Counted from the first letter of the stretch, positions 1-8,561 are shown. The stretch is 64,000 bases of DNA from an uncultured Collinsella sp. (GCA_959604825.1 CAUHCN010000010.1:1-64000); one strand, 5' to 3'. Translations and numbers: made by a program. The notes: generated by a model from the letters alone, not told the origin.

Positions 1-82
1 AGCGGGGGCTCCTATCTTTTTAGTGCCCTCGGATTGGGTCATAGTGTCTGTCGGTACCAAAGCATCGGCGTTGCCTTGATCC

Positions 83-136
83 AAACCTACCAAAAAGGGA
101 CAGGTTTATTTTGGTCGGTTTTATCTGGGCAAACGT
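83..136 (+). repeat. dispersed hairpin repeat, copy 1 (GGGACAG loop family)
   Basis: This 54-base stretch reappears in inverted orientation at 27187-27240 with only a few mismatches, including 25 identical consecutive bases. Its ends (CCTACCAAAA and TTTTGGTCGG) form an imperfect stem around a loop containing GGGACAGG. It lies downstream of pdxT, away from any coding frame. It resembles a REP-type palindromic element. No transposase is nearby. Confidence 0.7.
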
Positions 137-155
137 GGTCGTCTATCGCAATATG

Positions 156-207
156 GTCGTTGGGGACGTTCTTGTTTGACTAGTCGTTTAAGAACGTCCC
201 CAACGAC
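156..207. repeat. long perfect hairpin downstream of pdxT
   Basis: An 18-base perfect inverted repeat (GTCGTTGGGGACGTTCTT at 156-173, its complement at 190-207) surrounds a 16-base loop. No T-run follows on either side, so it is not a standard intrinsic terminator. It is the second of three consecutive palindromes that fill the 322-base gap after pdxT. That gap holds no gene I can support. Confidence 0.7.
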
Positions 208-215
208 TACATAGC

Positions 216-282
216 ATGAGAGTGGATAATCTCCCGTTTGAGCCTGCATTCAAGCTCAAAGTGGGAGATTATCCACTCTCAT
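216..282. repeat. long perfect hairpin with a nested inner stem
   Basis: A 20-base perfect inverted repeat (ATGAGAGTGGATAATCTCCC at 216-235, complement at 263-282) encloses a second short stem (TTTGAGC/GCTCAAA). It would be an exceptionally stable structure at the 3' end of pdxT mRNA. No T-run follows. It may protect or terminate the pdxST transcript, or be another dispersed palindrome. Confidence 0.7.
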
Positions 283-322
283 TTGTTGTATGTCCGAAAA
301 TCCACGCTCGTTTAAATTCTGC

Positions 323-910
323 CTACATTTGCAGGAACAGTTCGTGGAGGCGGGTGTCTTCGTCGAGCTCGGGGTGGAAGGTGACGCCGAGCTGGTTGCC
401 TTGGCGGGCGGCGACGATGCGACCGTCGACTTCGGCTAGGGCCTCAGTGTCGCCGTGCACTTCGACGATGCGGGGCGCGCGGATAAACGTCAGCGGCGCT
501 TCGCCGTCGATGCCGGCTACTTGCCCCTTGGTTCGAAAGCTGCCGAGCTGCCTGCCGTAGGCATTGCGCTCGACAAGTACATCCATGGTTGCCAAACGCG
601 GCGTGCCTTTATCGTCATGGGCGGCAAGGTCGTGAGCCAGTAGAATCAAGCCGGCGCAGGTGCCCAGGACGGGCATGCCTTCAGCGATACGGGCGCGAAG
701 CTCCTCGAGCATGCCCAGCTCATCAAGCAGCTTCCCTTGAACGGTGGACTCGCCGCCGGGAAGTACCAGACGGTCAAAGTCCTGCATCAAATCAGCCGCC
801 TGCCTCAGCTCAATACAACGTGCGCCCAGCTCGGATAGTCTTGTCTCGTGCTCGGCAAAAGCGCCTTGGACCGCCAGCACGGCGACCGTCTGGCCTGCAT
901 AATCGCTCAT
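323..910 (-). CDS. pdxT: PdxT, glutaminase subunit of pyridoxal 5'-phosphate synthase
   Basis: Hydrolyses glutamine and channels ammonia to PdxS for PLP synthesis by the DXP-independent route. The 195-residue class I glutamine amidotransferase has GGES at 52-55, nucleophile Cys85 in GTCAGL, and the His179/Glu181 pair in FHPE, so the triad is intact. The length is normal for the family. The ATG is preceded by AAAGGA at good spacing. It follows pdxS by about 20 bases on the same strand, so the two are surely co-transcribed. Confidence 0.96.
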   Translation of the reverse strand: MSDYAGQTVAVLAVQGAFAEHETRLSELGARCIELRQAADLMQDFDRLVLPGGESTVQGKLLDELGMLEELRARIAEGMPVLGTCAGLILLAHDLAAHDDKGTPRLATMDVLVERNAYGRQLGSFRTKGQVAGIDGEAPLTFIRAPRIVEVHGDTEALAEVDGRIVAARQGNQLGVTFHPELDEDTRLHELFLQM

Positions 911-930
911 GTGCGATCCTTTCTGCTGGA

Positions 931-1821
931 CTAGCGTCCGCGCTCCTCCATGATGATCTCGATCTCGTCAGCGTTGATACCGACCATGGCCTCGCCCAGG
1001 TCCTCAGAAAGCTCGGCAATGAGCTTGGCGTCGGTGAAGTTTGCCACAGCCTTAACGATGGCGGCGGCGCGTTTGGCGGGGTTGCCGCTCTTAAAGATGC
1101 CCGAGCCGACAAAGACGCCCTCGGCACCCAGCTGCATCATCAGCGCGGCGTCCGCGGGGGTTGCTACACCGCCGGCGGCAAAGTTCACCACGGGAAGCTT
1201 GCCCGTGGCATGGACCTCGCGCACAAGCTCGACTGGAACTTGCAGTTGCTTAGCTGCCTCAAAGAGCTCGTCATCGCGCAGAGCAGCAACGTCGCGGATT
1301 TGCTTTTGAATCTTGCGCATGTGGCGCACGGCTTGGACGACGTCGCCCGTGCCCGGCTCGCCCTTGGTGCGAATCATTGTGGCGCCCTCGGCAACACGGC
1401 GCAACGCTTCGCCCAGATCGCGGGCACCGCAGACAAACGGGACGTCAAACTGGGTCTTATCGATGTGGTAGACATCGTCGGCGGGGGAGAGAACCTCGGA
1501 CTCATCGATGTAGTCGATCTCGATGGCCTGAAGGACCTGCGCCTCGACGATGTGACCGATGCGGCACTTGGCCATGACGGGGATGGAGACGGCCTCTTGA
1601 ATGCCCTTGATCATCTTGGGGTCACTCATGCGCGACACGCCGCCGGCGGCGCGGATGTCGGCCGGGATGCGCTCGAGAGCCATGACGGCGCAGGCGCCTG
1701 CCTCCTCGGCGATACGTGCCTGCTCGGGCGTGGTGACGTCCATGATGACGCCGCCCTTGAGCATCTGCGCGAGCTCGCGATTGAGTTTGACGCGATCGGC
1801 CTTGCTGGTCTGTTCTGCCAT
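931..1821 (-). CDS. pdxS: PdxS, PLP synthase lyase subunit
   Basis: Builds PLP from ribose 5-phosphate, glyceraldehyde 3-phosphate and ammonia from PdxT, as a dodecameric TIM-barrel enzyme. The 296-residue protein carries the expected lysines, Lys85 in VMAKCRIGH and Lys153 in RTKGEPGTG, and the phosphate-binding glycine segments near GGVATP and GSGIF. The upstream in-frame ATG is rejected because GGGAGC lies just before the ATG at 1821 and gives the usual family length. First gene of the pdxST operon, divergent from the MocR regulator. Confidence 0.96.
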   Translation of the reverse strand: MAEQTSKADRVKLNRELAQMLKGGVIMDVTTPEQARIAEEAGACAVMALERIPADIRAAGGVSRMSDPKMIKGIQEAVSIPVMAKCRIGHIVEAQVLQAIEIDYIDESEVLSPADDVYHIDKTQFDVPFVCGARDLGEALRRVAEGATMIRTKGEPGTGDVVQAVRHMRKIQKQIRDVAALRDDELFEAAKQLQVPVELVREVHATGKLPVVNFAAGGVATPADAALMMQLGAEGVFVGSGIFKSGNPAKRAAAIVKAVANFTDAKLIAELSEDLGEAMVGINADEIEIIMEERGR

Positions 1822-1909
1822 TGTTGCTCCCTTGGTTGGCATGTGCATTGCTTGACGGAACATCCTATCGGGGAGCTGGGTATGGCGAAATACTCAGTTT
1901 TCGAGATAA

Positions 1910-1940
1910 TAACAAGACCAGACTAATACCAGATTGAATG
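1910..1940. promoter_or_regulatory. direct repeats in the pdxS/pdxR divergent region, possible PdxR operator
   Basis: Two ACCAGA motifs lie exactly 11 bases apart (1917-1922 and 1928-1933) in the short region between the divergent pdxST operon and its likely regulator. MocR/PdxR regulators are known to bind direct repeats in such regions. The assignment is inferred from position and spacing only. Confidence 0.4.
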
Positions 1941-1966
1941 ATTCGATAAGGTCAGGTGATAGGCTC

Positions 1967-3400
1967 GTGCTTGACTACAATTTGGAAAAACGCGGCGAAG
2001 CATCGCTCTATGAGTATGTTTACCAGCAAATTCGAGATGATATCGTAGCTGGACGCATTGCGGCGGGGGAACATCTGCCGTCTAAGCGAGCCTTTGCCAG
2101 TCATCTGGGAATTAGTGTCATTACAATCGAAAATGCATATAGCCAGTTGCTTGCCGAGGGCTATATTTGCTCAAAGCCGCGCCGTGGTTACTACGCGTGC
2201 GAGCTTCCCGATGCACCGGTTTTGGCTTCGGCTGCGGAGGGCATCGACCGAGATGACGCCTCCGTGGGCCCCAGCGCGCATGATGTCAACGGACAAGTCG
2301 AGCGATTCGACGCACTTTCTCCTTCCGCCTTGGAGGCGGCGCGGCTTTGGCAAAGCGCGCTACGGGCGACGCTGACATCCGAAGATGAACGTGAAATCTT
2401 TTCGACCGCGCCGGCACAGGGCACCGCTCGGCTACGACGCGCTATCGCTCACCATTTGCGTGGGACAAGGGGCATGAATGTCGACCCCGACAACATCGTT
2501 ATCGGTGCGGGCGCCCAGTTGCTCGATACCATGTTGGTTCAGTTGCTTGGAGCCGACAAGGTGTATGCCGTTGAGGATCCGGGCTATCTGCGCCTGACGC
2601 GCATCTATCAGGCCATGGGTTGCGAAGTGCGGCATATCCCGTTGGACGGTGAGGGCGTGGACTTGAGCGCGCTGCAGAAAACCGGGACCGATGTCCTTCA
2701 CCTGATGCCGTCTCATCAGTATCCGACCGGTCTTGTGACGAGCATTGCACGTCGCTATGCGTTGCTGAGCTGGGCCGCCGAGCGGCCAGGTCGGTATCTC
2801 ATCGAAGACGACTTTGATTGTGAGTTTCGCCTTGCCGGCAAGCCGATTCCCGCGCTCGCGTCGATCGATGCCGCCCAGTCGGTTATCTACACCAACACGT
2901 TTTCGAAGAGCCTTTCATCGGCGTTACGTTTGGCGTACATGGTGCTGCCCGATGAACTAATGGAGAGGTTTAAACGCAACCTTGGTTTCTACGCCTCGTC
3001 GGTAAGTTCTGTTGATCAGGTTGCCTTGGCGCGTTTGCTGGAATCGGGTGATTACGAGCGACATGTGAACCGCGTGCGCGTTCGTGCTCGTGGGGCGCGT
3101 GATGGCCTGGCGGCGCTTGTACGGAAAACGTTTCCGGCAGGGGAAGTCTCGATCGAGTACGCGGACGCCGGCCTTTACTGCGTCGTGGCCGTGGAGTGTG
3201 ACGCGGGCGGAAGCTCTTTTGCACGGGCCCTCACGCGCTCGAGCATCCCTTTTATCGATATCGGTGACTGTTTTTGGTGTGCCGATGGCGCATCTGTCCC
3301 TGAAAACTCAACTCAAATTCTTGTTCAGTATGACGATCTGAGTCCAAAAGTACTAACTACCTTGGAATTGCAGCTAATGGGGGGGCACTCTGCAACCTAA
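1967..3400 (+). CDS. pdxR: PdxR-like MocR regulator (GntR HTH plus aminotransferase fold)
   Basis: Probable PLP-responsive activator of pdxST. The N-terminus (about residues 8-75) is a GntR winged helix (LPSKRAFASHLGIS). The rest is a fold-type I aminotransferase domain with the PLP-binding lysine in TFSKSL. At 477 residues the length fits the MocR family. The GTG at 1967 is preferred because AGGTGA precedes it. A TTG 33 bases upstream (1934) is in frame but lacks a ribosome-binding site. Divergence from pdxST is the classical arrangement. The stop codon abuts the first 119-bp element. Confidence 0.85.
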   Translation: MLDYNLEKRGEASLYEYVYQQIRDDIVAGRIAAGEHLPSKRAFASHLGISVITIENAYSQLLAEGYICSKPRRGYYACELPDAPVLASAAEGIDRDDASVGPSAHDVNGQVERFDALSPSALEAARLWQSALRATLTSEDEREIFSTAPAQGTARLRRAIAHHLRGTRGMNVDPDNIVIGAGAQLLDTMLVQLLGADKVYAVEDPGYLRLTRIYQAMGCEVRHIPLDGEGVDLSALQKTGTDVLHLMPSHQYPTGLVTSIARRYALLSWAAERPGRYLIEDDFDCEFRLAGKPIPALASIDAAQSVIYTNTFSKSLSSALRLAYMVLPDELMERFKRNLGFYASSVSSVDQVALARLLESGDYERHVNRVRVRARGARDGLAALVRKTFPAGEVSIEYADAGLYCVVAVECDAGGSSFARALTRSSIPFIDIGDCFWCADGASVPENSTQILVQYDDLSPKVLTTLELQLMGGHSAT

Positions 3401-3517
3401 GTGAGTAGACTTTTAGCACTTTGGCGACCAGGCAGTTTTGTAACAAGCTATCTACCTGCGGTTTTGAAAAGCAGGATGACCGGCCTGCTCGGGATGTTCA
3501 AAAAAGTCTACTCACTT
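3399..3517 (+). repeat. 119-bp terminal-inverted-repeat element, copy 1
   Basis: It begins AAGTGAGTAGACTTTT and ends with the perfect 16-base complement. Two further copies (4818-4936, 17876-17994) have the same length of 119 bases, nearly identical ends and a conserved central TACCTGCG at the same offset of 54. Much of the rest has diverged. It starts at the stop codon of the MocR gene. It could be a MITE, an ERIC-like palindromic repeat or a structured 3'-UTR RNA. Confidence 0.85.
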
Positions 3518-3550
3518 GCCGCGCAAAGCTCCTGCATGAGAAAAAATGGG

Positions 3551-3616
3551 GTTTTCAACAGGGCTTCGTCCAGCTCTCGGCAAGCTTTTGGCCAGTTGGG
3601 GAGGGCTGTTGAAAAC
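3551..3616. repeat. inverted repeat GTTTTCAACAG/CTGTTGAAAAC
   Basis: Perfect 11-base arms at 3551-3561 and 3606-3616 flank a 44-base spacer in the gap between the first 119-bp element and the nuclease-like gene. The role is unknown. It may be an operator, a terminator arm or a remnant of another palindromic repeat. Confidence 0.5.
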
Positions 3617-3699
3617 TTGGCAGTCCGTTCGGCGCCATTTTTGGTGCGTTCGCGCCAATGCGTGACTGACTGGGTTGAAATTCGTGTTTTCCTGTGCCT

Positions 3700-4827
3700 A
3701 TGAAGGATCTACTTTGTGACATATCAGCTTTTAGGTACTGGCGTTTGCCTCCTCAAGTCCGCGCTTTGTGTCCGCCGCTTCCACGACCGGAAGAAGACCG
3801 GCAGCGATATGATCTCGCCCGCAACCCGACGGCTGCGGTCGCGCTCGGTTTTCCGTTGTATACATTGGTTCGGTCGAGAAACAAACGGACTTGTCCTGCC
3901 AGCATTAGGCAGCGGCTGTTTCTTGGTGAGCTTCCCAGGGAATCCGTGCTGGGAACGGAGCATGGGGTTTTGATTACGTCTCCTCTACTGACGGCATTCA
4001 TCATGTTGCGGCATCTGACGGATCTTCAGCTTCTTTTGGTATTGGCGGAGATGTGTGGCTTGTTTGCGGTGTGTGCCCTGCCGGCGGCACTTGAGGCGGA
4101 GCTTTCGCGTGCAATTGATTCGGGCGCGATTTCGACAACGTTCGGTTGGGTGCGCTGCCCGTCCGAGGACGGCACCGCCTCAATTTTATGGCGTCGAGAC
4201 GCTTTGGTTTTGGGCGGAGACCTTGACCGTTTTTGTTCAGATGTTTGCGGGATGCGTTACGGCAATAGATTTATAGCGGTATCGCAACTCGTTCCATTGG
4301 GCGCCGCGTCGCCTTTTGAGGTCGAGGCGTATTTGCTACTTGCACTGCCGCGATCCCTGGGAGGCGAAGGTTTTTGCGGCATAGAGCTTAATGTTGAAGT
4401 GATGCTAAGCACAAGTGCTCGAGCGATTGTGGGAAAGTCCCGTGTATATATCGACCTACTTCTTTCTTCGCCGGACGGCAGGCGACAGGTGGCCATTGAA
4501 TGTCAGGGAAAGGCCTCGCACGGACGCGCAGGGGATGGCTTGCGTGACGCTGACCGCATGACGGCCCTTCAGGCCATGGGCTACGATGTACTTCTCCTGA
4601 CACACAGACAGATATCCGATGAGGATAGATTCCGCGCGATCGTTAAGGCCATATGCAGGATGCTCGATGCTGAATATCGTGATAAAAGCTCAGATGAGCA
4701 AAGGGCTGAGACATTACTCCGGTCTGAACTATTCGTTGACTGGACAAAATTGGGAGTAATCGACGGAAAGATGCCCGTTAGACGCAAAACAGCTCGATCG
4801 TGGACGGCTGCGGTTCTAAGTGAGTAG
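3700..4827 (+). CDS. putative DUF559/Vsr-like nuclease-fold protein between two 119-bp repeats
   Basis: A 375-residue protein of uncertain role. The N-terminal region (SAFRYWRLPP and following) recalls AbiEi-like antitoxin-associated proteins, but weakly. The C-terminal third resembles DUF559/very-short-patch-repair endonuclease folds: an acidic residue in YIDLLLSS, then an ECQGK core in place of the usual ExK, then YDVLLLTHRQI. The ATG at 3700 is preferred over a GTG two codons earlier, though no clear ribosome-binding site is seen. Its TAG stop lies inside the left end of repeat copy 2, and copy 1 lies just upstream. It could be a domesticated nuclease or mobile cargo. No catalytic claim is secure. 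Confidence 0.6.
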   Translation: MKDLLCDISAFRYWRLPPQVRALCPPLPRPEEDRQRYDLARNPTAAVALGFPLYTLVRSRNKRTCPASIRQRLFLGELPRESVLGTEHGVLITSPLLTAFIMLRHLTDLQLLLVLAEMCGLFAVCALPAALEAELSRAIDSGAISTTFGWVRCPSEDGTASILWRRDALVLGGDLDRFCSDVCGMRYGNRFIAVSQLVPLGAASPFEVEAYLLLALPRSLGGEGFCGIELNVEVMLSTSARAIVGKSRVYIDLLLSSPDGRRQVAIECQGKASHGRAGDGLRDADRMTALQAMGYDVLLLTHRQISDEDRFRAIVKAICRMLDAEYRDKSSDEQRAETLLRSELFVDWTKLGVIDGKMPVRRKTARSWTAAVLSE

Positions 4828-4936
4828 GCTTTTGGCACTTTGGCGACCAGGCCGTTTTGAAACAAGTCATTTACCTGCGACTTTATAAAGCAATACGGAT
4901 GGTCTGCTCGGCAAGTTTCGAAAAGTCTACTCACTT
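4818..4936 (+). repeat. 119-bp terminal-inverted-repeat element, copy 2
   Basis: Same length, ends and central TACCTGCG as copy 1. One arm has a G instead of an A (AAGTGAGTAGGCTTTT). The left end supplies the stop codon of the nuclease-like gene. It lies in direct orientation to copy 1, 1.4 kb away, with a T-run after the right end. Confidence 0.85.
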
Positions 4937-5003
4937 AGTTTTTGACGAGAGACCGATGCCGAAGATAGCTCTATTTCAGGGCGTTAACGAGTCCTCGAGA
5001 CAC

Positions 5004-5035
5004 AAAAAGGCCCGAACCAATACGGTCCGGGCCTT
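5004..5035 (-). terminator. terminator of the rubrerythrin gene
   Basis: Read on the minus strand, a GGCCCGGACC stem pairs with GGTTCGGGCC and is followed by five T residues, about 35 bases after the rubrerythrin stop. Confidence 0.85.
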
Positions 5036-5069
5036 CTTCGAGCTAGAGGTTATGTCTCAGGCAGTTGGC

Positions 5070-5630
5070 TTAGCCAAAGTAGCGCTTGAGCAGGCCAGCG
5101 AAAGCCTTGCCGTGGCGGGCCTCGTCGCGAGCCATCTCGTGCACGGTGTCGTGGATGGCATCGAGGCCAGCGGCCTTGGCGCGCTTGGCAAGATCGGTCT
5201 TGCCGGCGGTGGCGCCATTCTCGGCCTCAACGCGCATCTCGAGGTTCTTCTTGGTGGAATCGGTCACGACCTCGCCCAGGAGCTCGGCGAACTTGGCGGC
5301 ATGCTCGGCCTCCTCGTGGGCAGCCTTCTCCCAGTACAGGCCGATCTCGGGATAACCCTCGCGATGAGCAACGCGAGCCATGGCCAGGTACATACCGACC
5401 TCGGAGCACTCGCCCTCAAAGTTGGCGCGCAGATCGGCAACGATGTCCTCGGAGACGCCCTCCATCTTGGCGACGCCCACGACGTGCTCGGCAGCCCACT
5501 CGAGCTGGCCCTCCTCCTGCTTCAGGAAGCGAGAGCCGGGAACGCCGCACTGGGGGCACTTGAAATCCTCGGGCAGCTGGTCGCCGTCGAACTCTTCCAC
5601 ATAACCGCAAACGGGGCAAACAAACTTCAT
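5070..5630 (-). CDS. reverse rubrerythrin (rubredoxin domain then ferritin-like diiron domain)
   Basis: Peroxide- and oxygen-scavenging non-haem iron protein of anaerobes. The 186-residue chain starts with a rubredoxin site (Cys5, Cys8, Cys25, Cys28 in CPVCG and CPQCG), followed by a four-helix diiron domain rich in E(A)EH motifs (HEEAEHAAKF, DEARHGKAF). The rubredoxin domain is first, as in clostridial reverse rubrerythrins, rather than last as in classical ones. The ATG at 5630 has AAAGGA upstream. Longer starts only add arginine-rich non-family sequence. It is a single gene with its own terminator. Confidence 0.92.
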   Translation of the reverse strand: MKFVCPVCGYVEEFDGDQLPEDFKCPQCGVPGSRFLKQEEGQLEWAAEHVVGVAKMEGVSEDIVADLRANFEGECSEVGMYLAMARVAHREGYPEIGLYWEKAAHEEAEHAAKFAELLGEVVTDSTKKNLEMRVEAENGATAGKTDLAKRAKAAGLDAIHDTVHEMARDEARHGKAFAGLLKRYFG

Positions 5631-5789
5631 GATTCGATCCTTTCGATCGATGGCGATGGTGCGCTCGTCCGGTCCCGTAAGGGCCCTCTCCGGACGTGCG
5701 TCTTGACGAGTTCTATTATCCATAAATGAGACCGAATGTGAAGCCTATTAGGAATGATTTTTAATAAAACAATTTAAGCATGTGTAGAT

Positions 5790-5868
5790 GTTGATTGATT
5801 AACGATTGCTAGACCTCGTGCGACCTCCGATGAGTACAATCGGTCGAGCAAATGTTGACCAATCAACA
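5790..5868. promoter_or_regulatory. cluster of dyads upstream of the alcohol dehydrogenase gene
   Basis: GTTGATTGATTAAC (5790-5803), CCGAT-N7-AATCGG around 5827-5843 and TGTTGACCAATCAACA (5853-5868) are palindromes in the AT-rich gap between rubrerythrin and the dehydrogenase operon. They look like operators for a helix-turn-helix regulator. The regulator is not identifiable here. Confidence 0.45.
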
Positions 5869-5886
5869 AATGAAGGTGCTTCCTTT

Positions 5887-7107
5887 ATGCATCTAGCCCG
5901 CCGCGCCTGGTGCCGAACGTATCAAACGGTTTTTCGCATCGCATTGCCGGTGCTGCCCTATACCGAGCCACGCATTTTAGAGCACGCTGAGGAAGTGCCC
6001 GCAGTGCTTCAAAAGCGTTCAATACACCATGTTCTTATCGTGACAGATCCCGGCATTGCCCGTCTGGGGCTCACGGCACCGCTCGAGACAGCGCTCGCGT
6101 CCAAGGGAATTAGCGCTGCGGTCTATGCCGAAACGCGTGCGAACCCCACGGTCTCAAACGTGGAGGAAGCGGCATCTCTGTATCGAGAGAGCGCCTGCCA
6201 GGCCATTATCGGCTTTGGCGGCGGTTCGGCCATGGACTGCGCCAAGGGCGTGGGCGCGCGCATCGCGCAGCCAAAGAAGCCCATCAACAAGATGCGCGGC
6301 CTGTTGCGTATCCATCGTCGCCTGCCGCTGCTCATCGCCGTTCCCACCACGGCGGGCACGGGAAGCGAGGTCACGCTTGCAGCGGTAATTACCGACGACG
6401 AGACGCACTACAAGTATCCCATTAACGACTTTGTGCTGATCCCGCGCTTTGCGGTGCACGACCCCGAGTTTACGCGCGGCCTGCCCGCCTCCATTACGGG
6501 GCAAACGGGCATGGACGCCCTGACGCATGCCGTCGAGGCCTTTATCGGGCGCAGCACCACGCCCTATACGCGCAAGATGGCGCGCCAGGCGGTGCAGCTC
6601 ATCCACGACAATTTGCTCGAGGCCTATGAGTGCGGTGGCAACATGCGTGCGCGCCGCAATATGCTTTCGGCGGCGTATAAAGCGGGCGTTGCCTTTACGC
6701 GCTCTTATGTTGGATACGTCCATGCCATCGCGCACAGCCTGGGCGGGCGTTACGGGATTCCCCACGGCTTGGCCAACGCCATCATCCTGCCGCACATGCT
6801 TCGCGCCTATGGCGAAGCTGCTGCTCCCAAGCTCGCCGATCTCGCCCGCATGGCCGGCATTGCGCCGGCTAATGCGCTGGACAACGTGGCTGCTGAGGCC
6901 TTTATCGATTGGGTCGACCGCATGAACGCCGCCTTGGGCATACCCAAATATGTGACGGGCATTCGCCGCTCCGACATTCCTGAGATGGCGGCGCATGCCG
7001 ATGCCGAGGCCAATCCCCTGTACCCCGTTCCGCTTTTAATGGACCGTTTGGAGCTCGAGCATATGTACGAGGTCGTTGCGGGTGGTATGTTTGAAGACGA
7101 GAACTAG
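5887..7107 (+). CDS. iron-containing (type III) alcohol dehydrogenase
   Basis: NAD(P)H-dependent interconversion of an aldehyde and an alcohol. The 406-residue protein shows the nucleotide-binding GGGSAMDCAK, the TTAGTGSE motif, and metal ligands in the GMDALTHAVEAF and HAIAHSLGG...HG segments. The start at 5887 (AAGGTG upstream) is preferred over an upstream in-frame ATG because the leader is non-conserved. An aldehyde dehydrogenase follows nine bases later, so the pair probably runs an alcohol-aldehyde-acid conversion. The substrate is not evident. Confidence 0.9.
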   Translation: MHLARRAWCRTYQTVFRIALPVLPYTEPRILEHAEEVPAVLQKRSIHHVLIVTDPGIARLGLTAPLETALASKGISAAVYAETRANPTVSNVEEAASLYRESACQAIIGFGGGSAMDCAKGVGARIAQPKKPINKMRGLLRIHRRLPLLIAVPTTAGTGSEVTLAAVITDDETHYKYPINDFVLIPRFAVHDPEFTRGLPASITGQTGMDALTHAVEAFIGRSTTPYTRKMARQAVQLIHDNLLEAYECGGNMRARRNMLSAAYKAGVAFTRSYVGYVHAIAHSLGGRYGIPHGLANAIILPHMLRAYGEAAAPKLADLARMAGIAPANALDNVAAEAFIDWVDRMNAALGIPKYVTGIRRSDIPEMAAHADAEANPLYPVPLLMDRLELEHMYEVVAGGMFEDEN

Positions 7108-7115
7108 GAGGGCCC

Positions 7116-8495
7116 ATGAACACCGAGGAAATCGCGCGCATCGTTGCCGATCAGCGCGCCTACTTTAAGACGCACGCCACGTTTGATGTCGATGCTCGAC
7201 GTCGTGCGCTCGTGAGTTTACGCGATGCGGTGCGGGCCCACGAGGCCGATATTGCCCATGCGCTCAAGACCGATTTGGGTAAGTCACATGACGAGGCGTA
7301 TATGTGCGAGATCGGCACCTCGCTTTCCGAGATTCGACATCAGATTGCGCATGTGGCCCGATGGAGCCGTGCCCACTTGCGCCCGTGCGACCTCGCCAAT
7401 GCTATTAGTGTGTGCAAGATGCAGTCCGTGCCCTATGGCGTCACACTCATCATGGCTCCGTGGAACTACCCGTTTTTGCTGACGCTCGAGCCGCTCGCTG
7501 GCGCTCTTGCCGCGGGCAACACCGTGGTCATCAAGCCGAGTGCCTATGCTCCGGCATCGAGCGCAGTGCTCAAGCAAATCTGCGAAGAAGCGTTTGATTC
7601 GCGCCTGGTGGCAGTTGTCGAAGGCGGGCGCGCCGAGAACGAAGCGCTGCTCGACGAGTGCTGGGACAAGATTTTCTTTACCGGTAGCGTTCCGGTCGGC
7701 AAGCTCGTTATGGAGCGTGCAAGTAAAAACCTTACGCCCGTGACGCTTGAGCTGGGCGGAAAGAGTCCCTGCATCGTGGATGCGACGGCTAACTTGAAGG
7801 TCGCGGCACGCCGTATCGCCTTTGGTAAATGGCTCAACGTGGGGCAGACCTGCGTGGCGCCCGACTACCTGCTGGTCGATACGCGCGTGCACGACGAGCT
7901 GCTGGGTCTCATCAAGGAGGAGGCCCGCCGTATGTTTGGAGAGCATCCGCTCGATAACGAGGATTACGGGCATATCGTCAACGCCAAGCATTTTGCGCGC
8001 GTGCGCGGGCTGATCGATCCCGATAAGGTCGTGCTTGGAGGCGCCGCGCGCGAGGCTTCGCTCAAGATCGAGCCGACGATTTTGGACGGCGTGTCCCCCG
8101 ATGACGCCGTGATGCAAGAGGAGATTTTCGGCCCCATCTTGCCGGTGCTGTCGTTTGAGAGCCTAGACGAGGCCGAGACGTTTATTACGGATCGTCCGAC
8201 GCCGCTGGCCCTGTATATCTTTAGCCAAGACCGTGAGGTTCAGCAGCGCTTTGTGCGTTACGTGCCCTTTGGTGGTGGCTGTGTTAATGACACCATTATG
8301 CATTTGGCCACGAGCCATATGGGCTTTGGCGGCATGGGGGCGAGCGGTATGGGACAGTACCATGGACGCGAGAGCTTCGATACGTTTAGCCACAAGAAGA
8401 GCATCGTGAACAAGGCAACGTGGCTGGACGTGCCGTTCCGCTATGCCCCTTACGCAAGCTGGAAGCGCAAGTTCGTGCGCATGTTTGTGCATTAG
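7116..8495 (+). CDS. aldehyde dehydrogenase
   Basis: Oxidises an aldehyde to the acid with NAD(P)+. The 459-residue protein is in the short, membrane-tail-bearing branch of the ALDH superfamily (fatty or aromatic aldehyde type). It has APWNYPF, the catalytic Glu in LELGGKS and Cys in GQTCVAP. The C-terminus (YAPYASWKRKFVRMFVH) is basic and aromatic, as in membrane-associated members. AGGAGG precedes the ATG. It is co-transcribed with the upstream Fe-alcohol dehydrogenase. Confidence 0.92.
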   Translation: MNTEEIARIVADQRAYFKTHATFDVDARRRALVSLRDAVRAHEADIAHALKTDLGKSHDEAYMCEIGTSLSEIRHQIAHVARWSRAHLRPCDLANAISVCKMQSVPYGVTLIMAPWNYPFLLTLEPLAGALAAGNTVVIKPSAYAPASSAVLKQICEEAFDSRLVAVVEGGRAENEALLDECWDKIFFTGSVPVGKLVMERASKNLTPVTLELGGKSPCIVDATANLKVAARRIAFGKWLNVGQTCVAPDYLLVDTRVHDELLGLIKEEARRMFGEHPLDNEDYGHIVNAKHFARVRGLIDPDKVVLGGAAREASLKIEPTILDGVSPDDAVMQEEIFGPILPVLSFESLDEAETFITDRPTPLALYIFSQDREVQQRFVRYVPFGGGCVNDTIMHLATSHMGFGGMGASGMGQYHGRESFDTFSHKKSIVNKATWLDVPFRYAPYASWKRKFVRMFVH

Positions 8496-8561
8496 AATCA
8501 GATGACATAGGGATAAACAAAGTGGCCGCCCCCGCGTAAGCGAAGACGGCCATTTCTCACG

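Noticed and set aside
589..1926. 445-codon open frame on the plus strand
   Set aside because: Antisense to pdxS and pdxT, which are certain.
3401..3703. 100-codon frame beginning in the first 119-bp element
   Set aside because: The frame is formed by the repeat itself and by the following hairpin. No ribosome-binding site or coding character; it is likely to be a spurious hypothetical protein.
4857..5729. 290-codon plus-strand frame starting in the second 119-bp element
   Set aside because: Most of it is antisense to rubrerythrin, and it runs through that gene's terminator.
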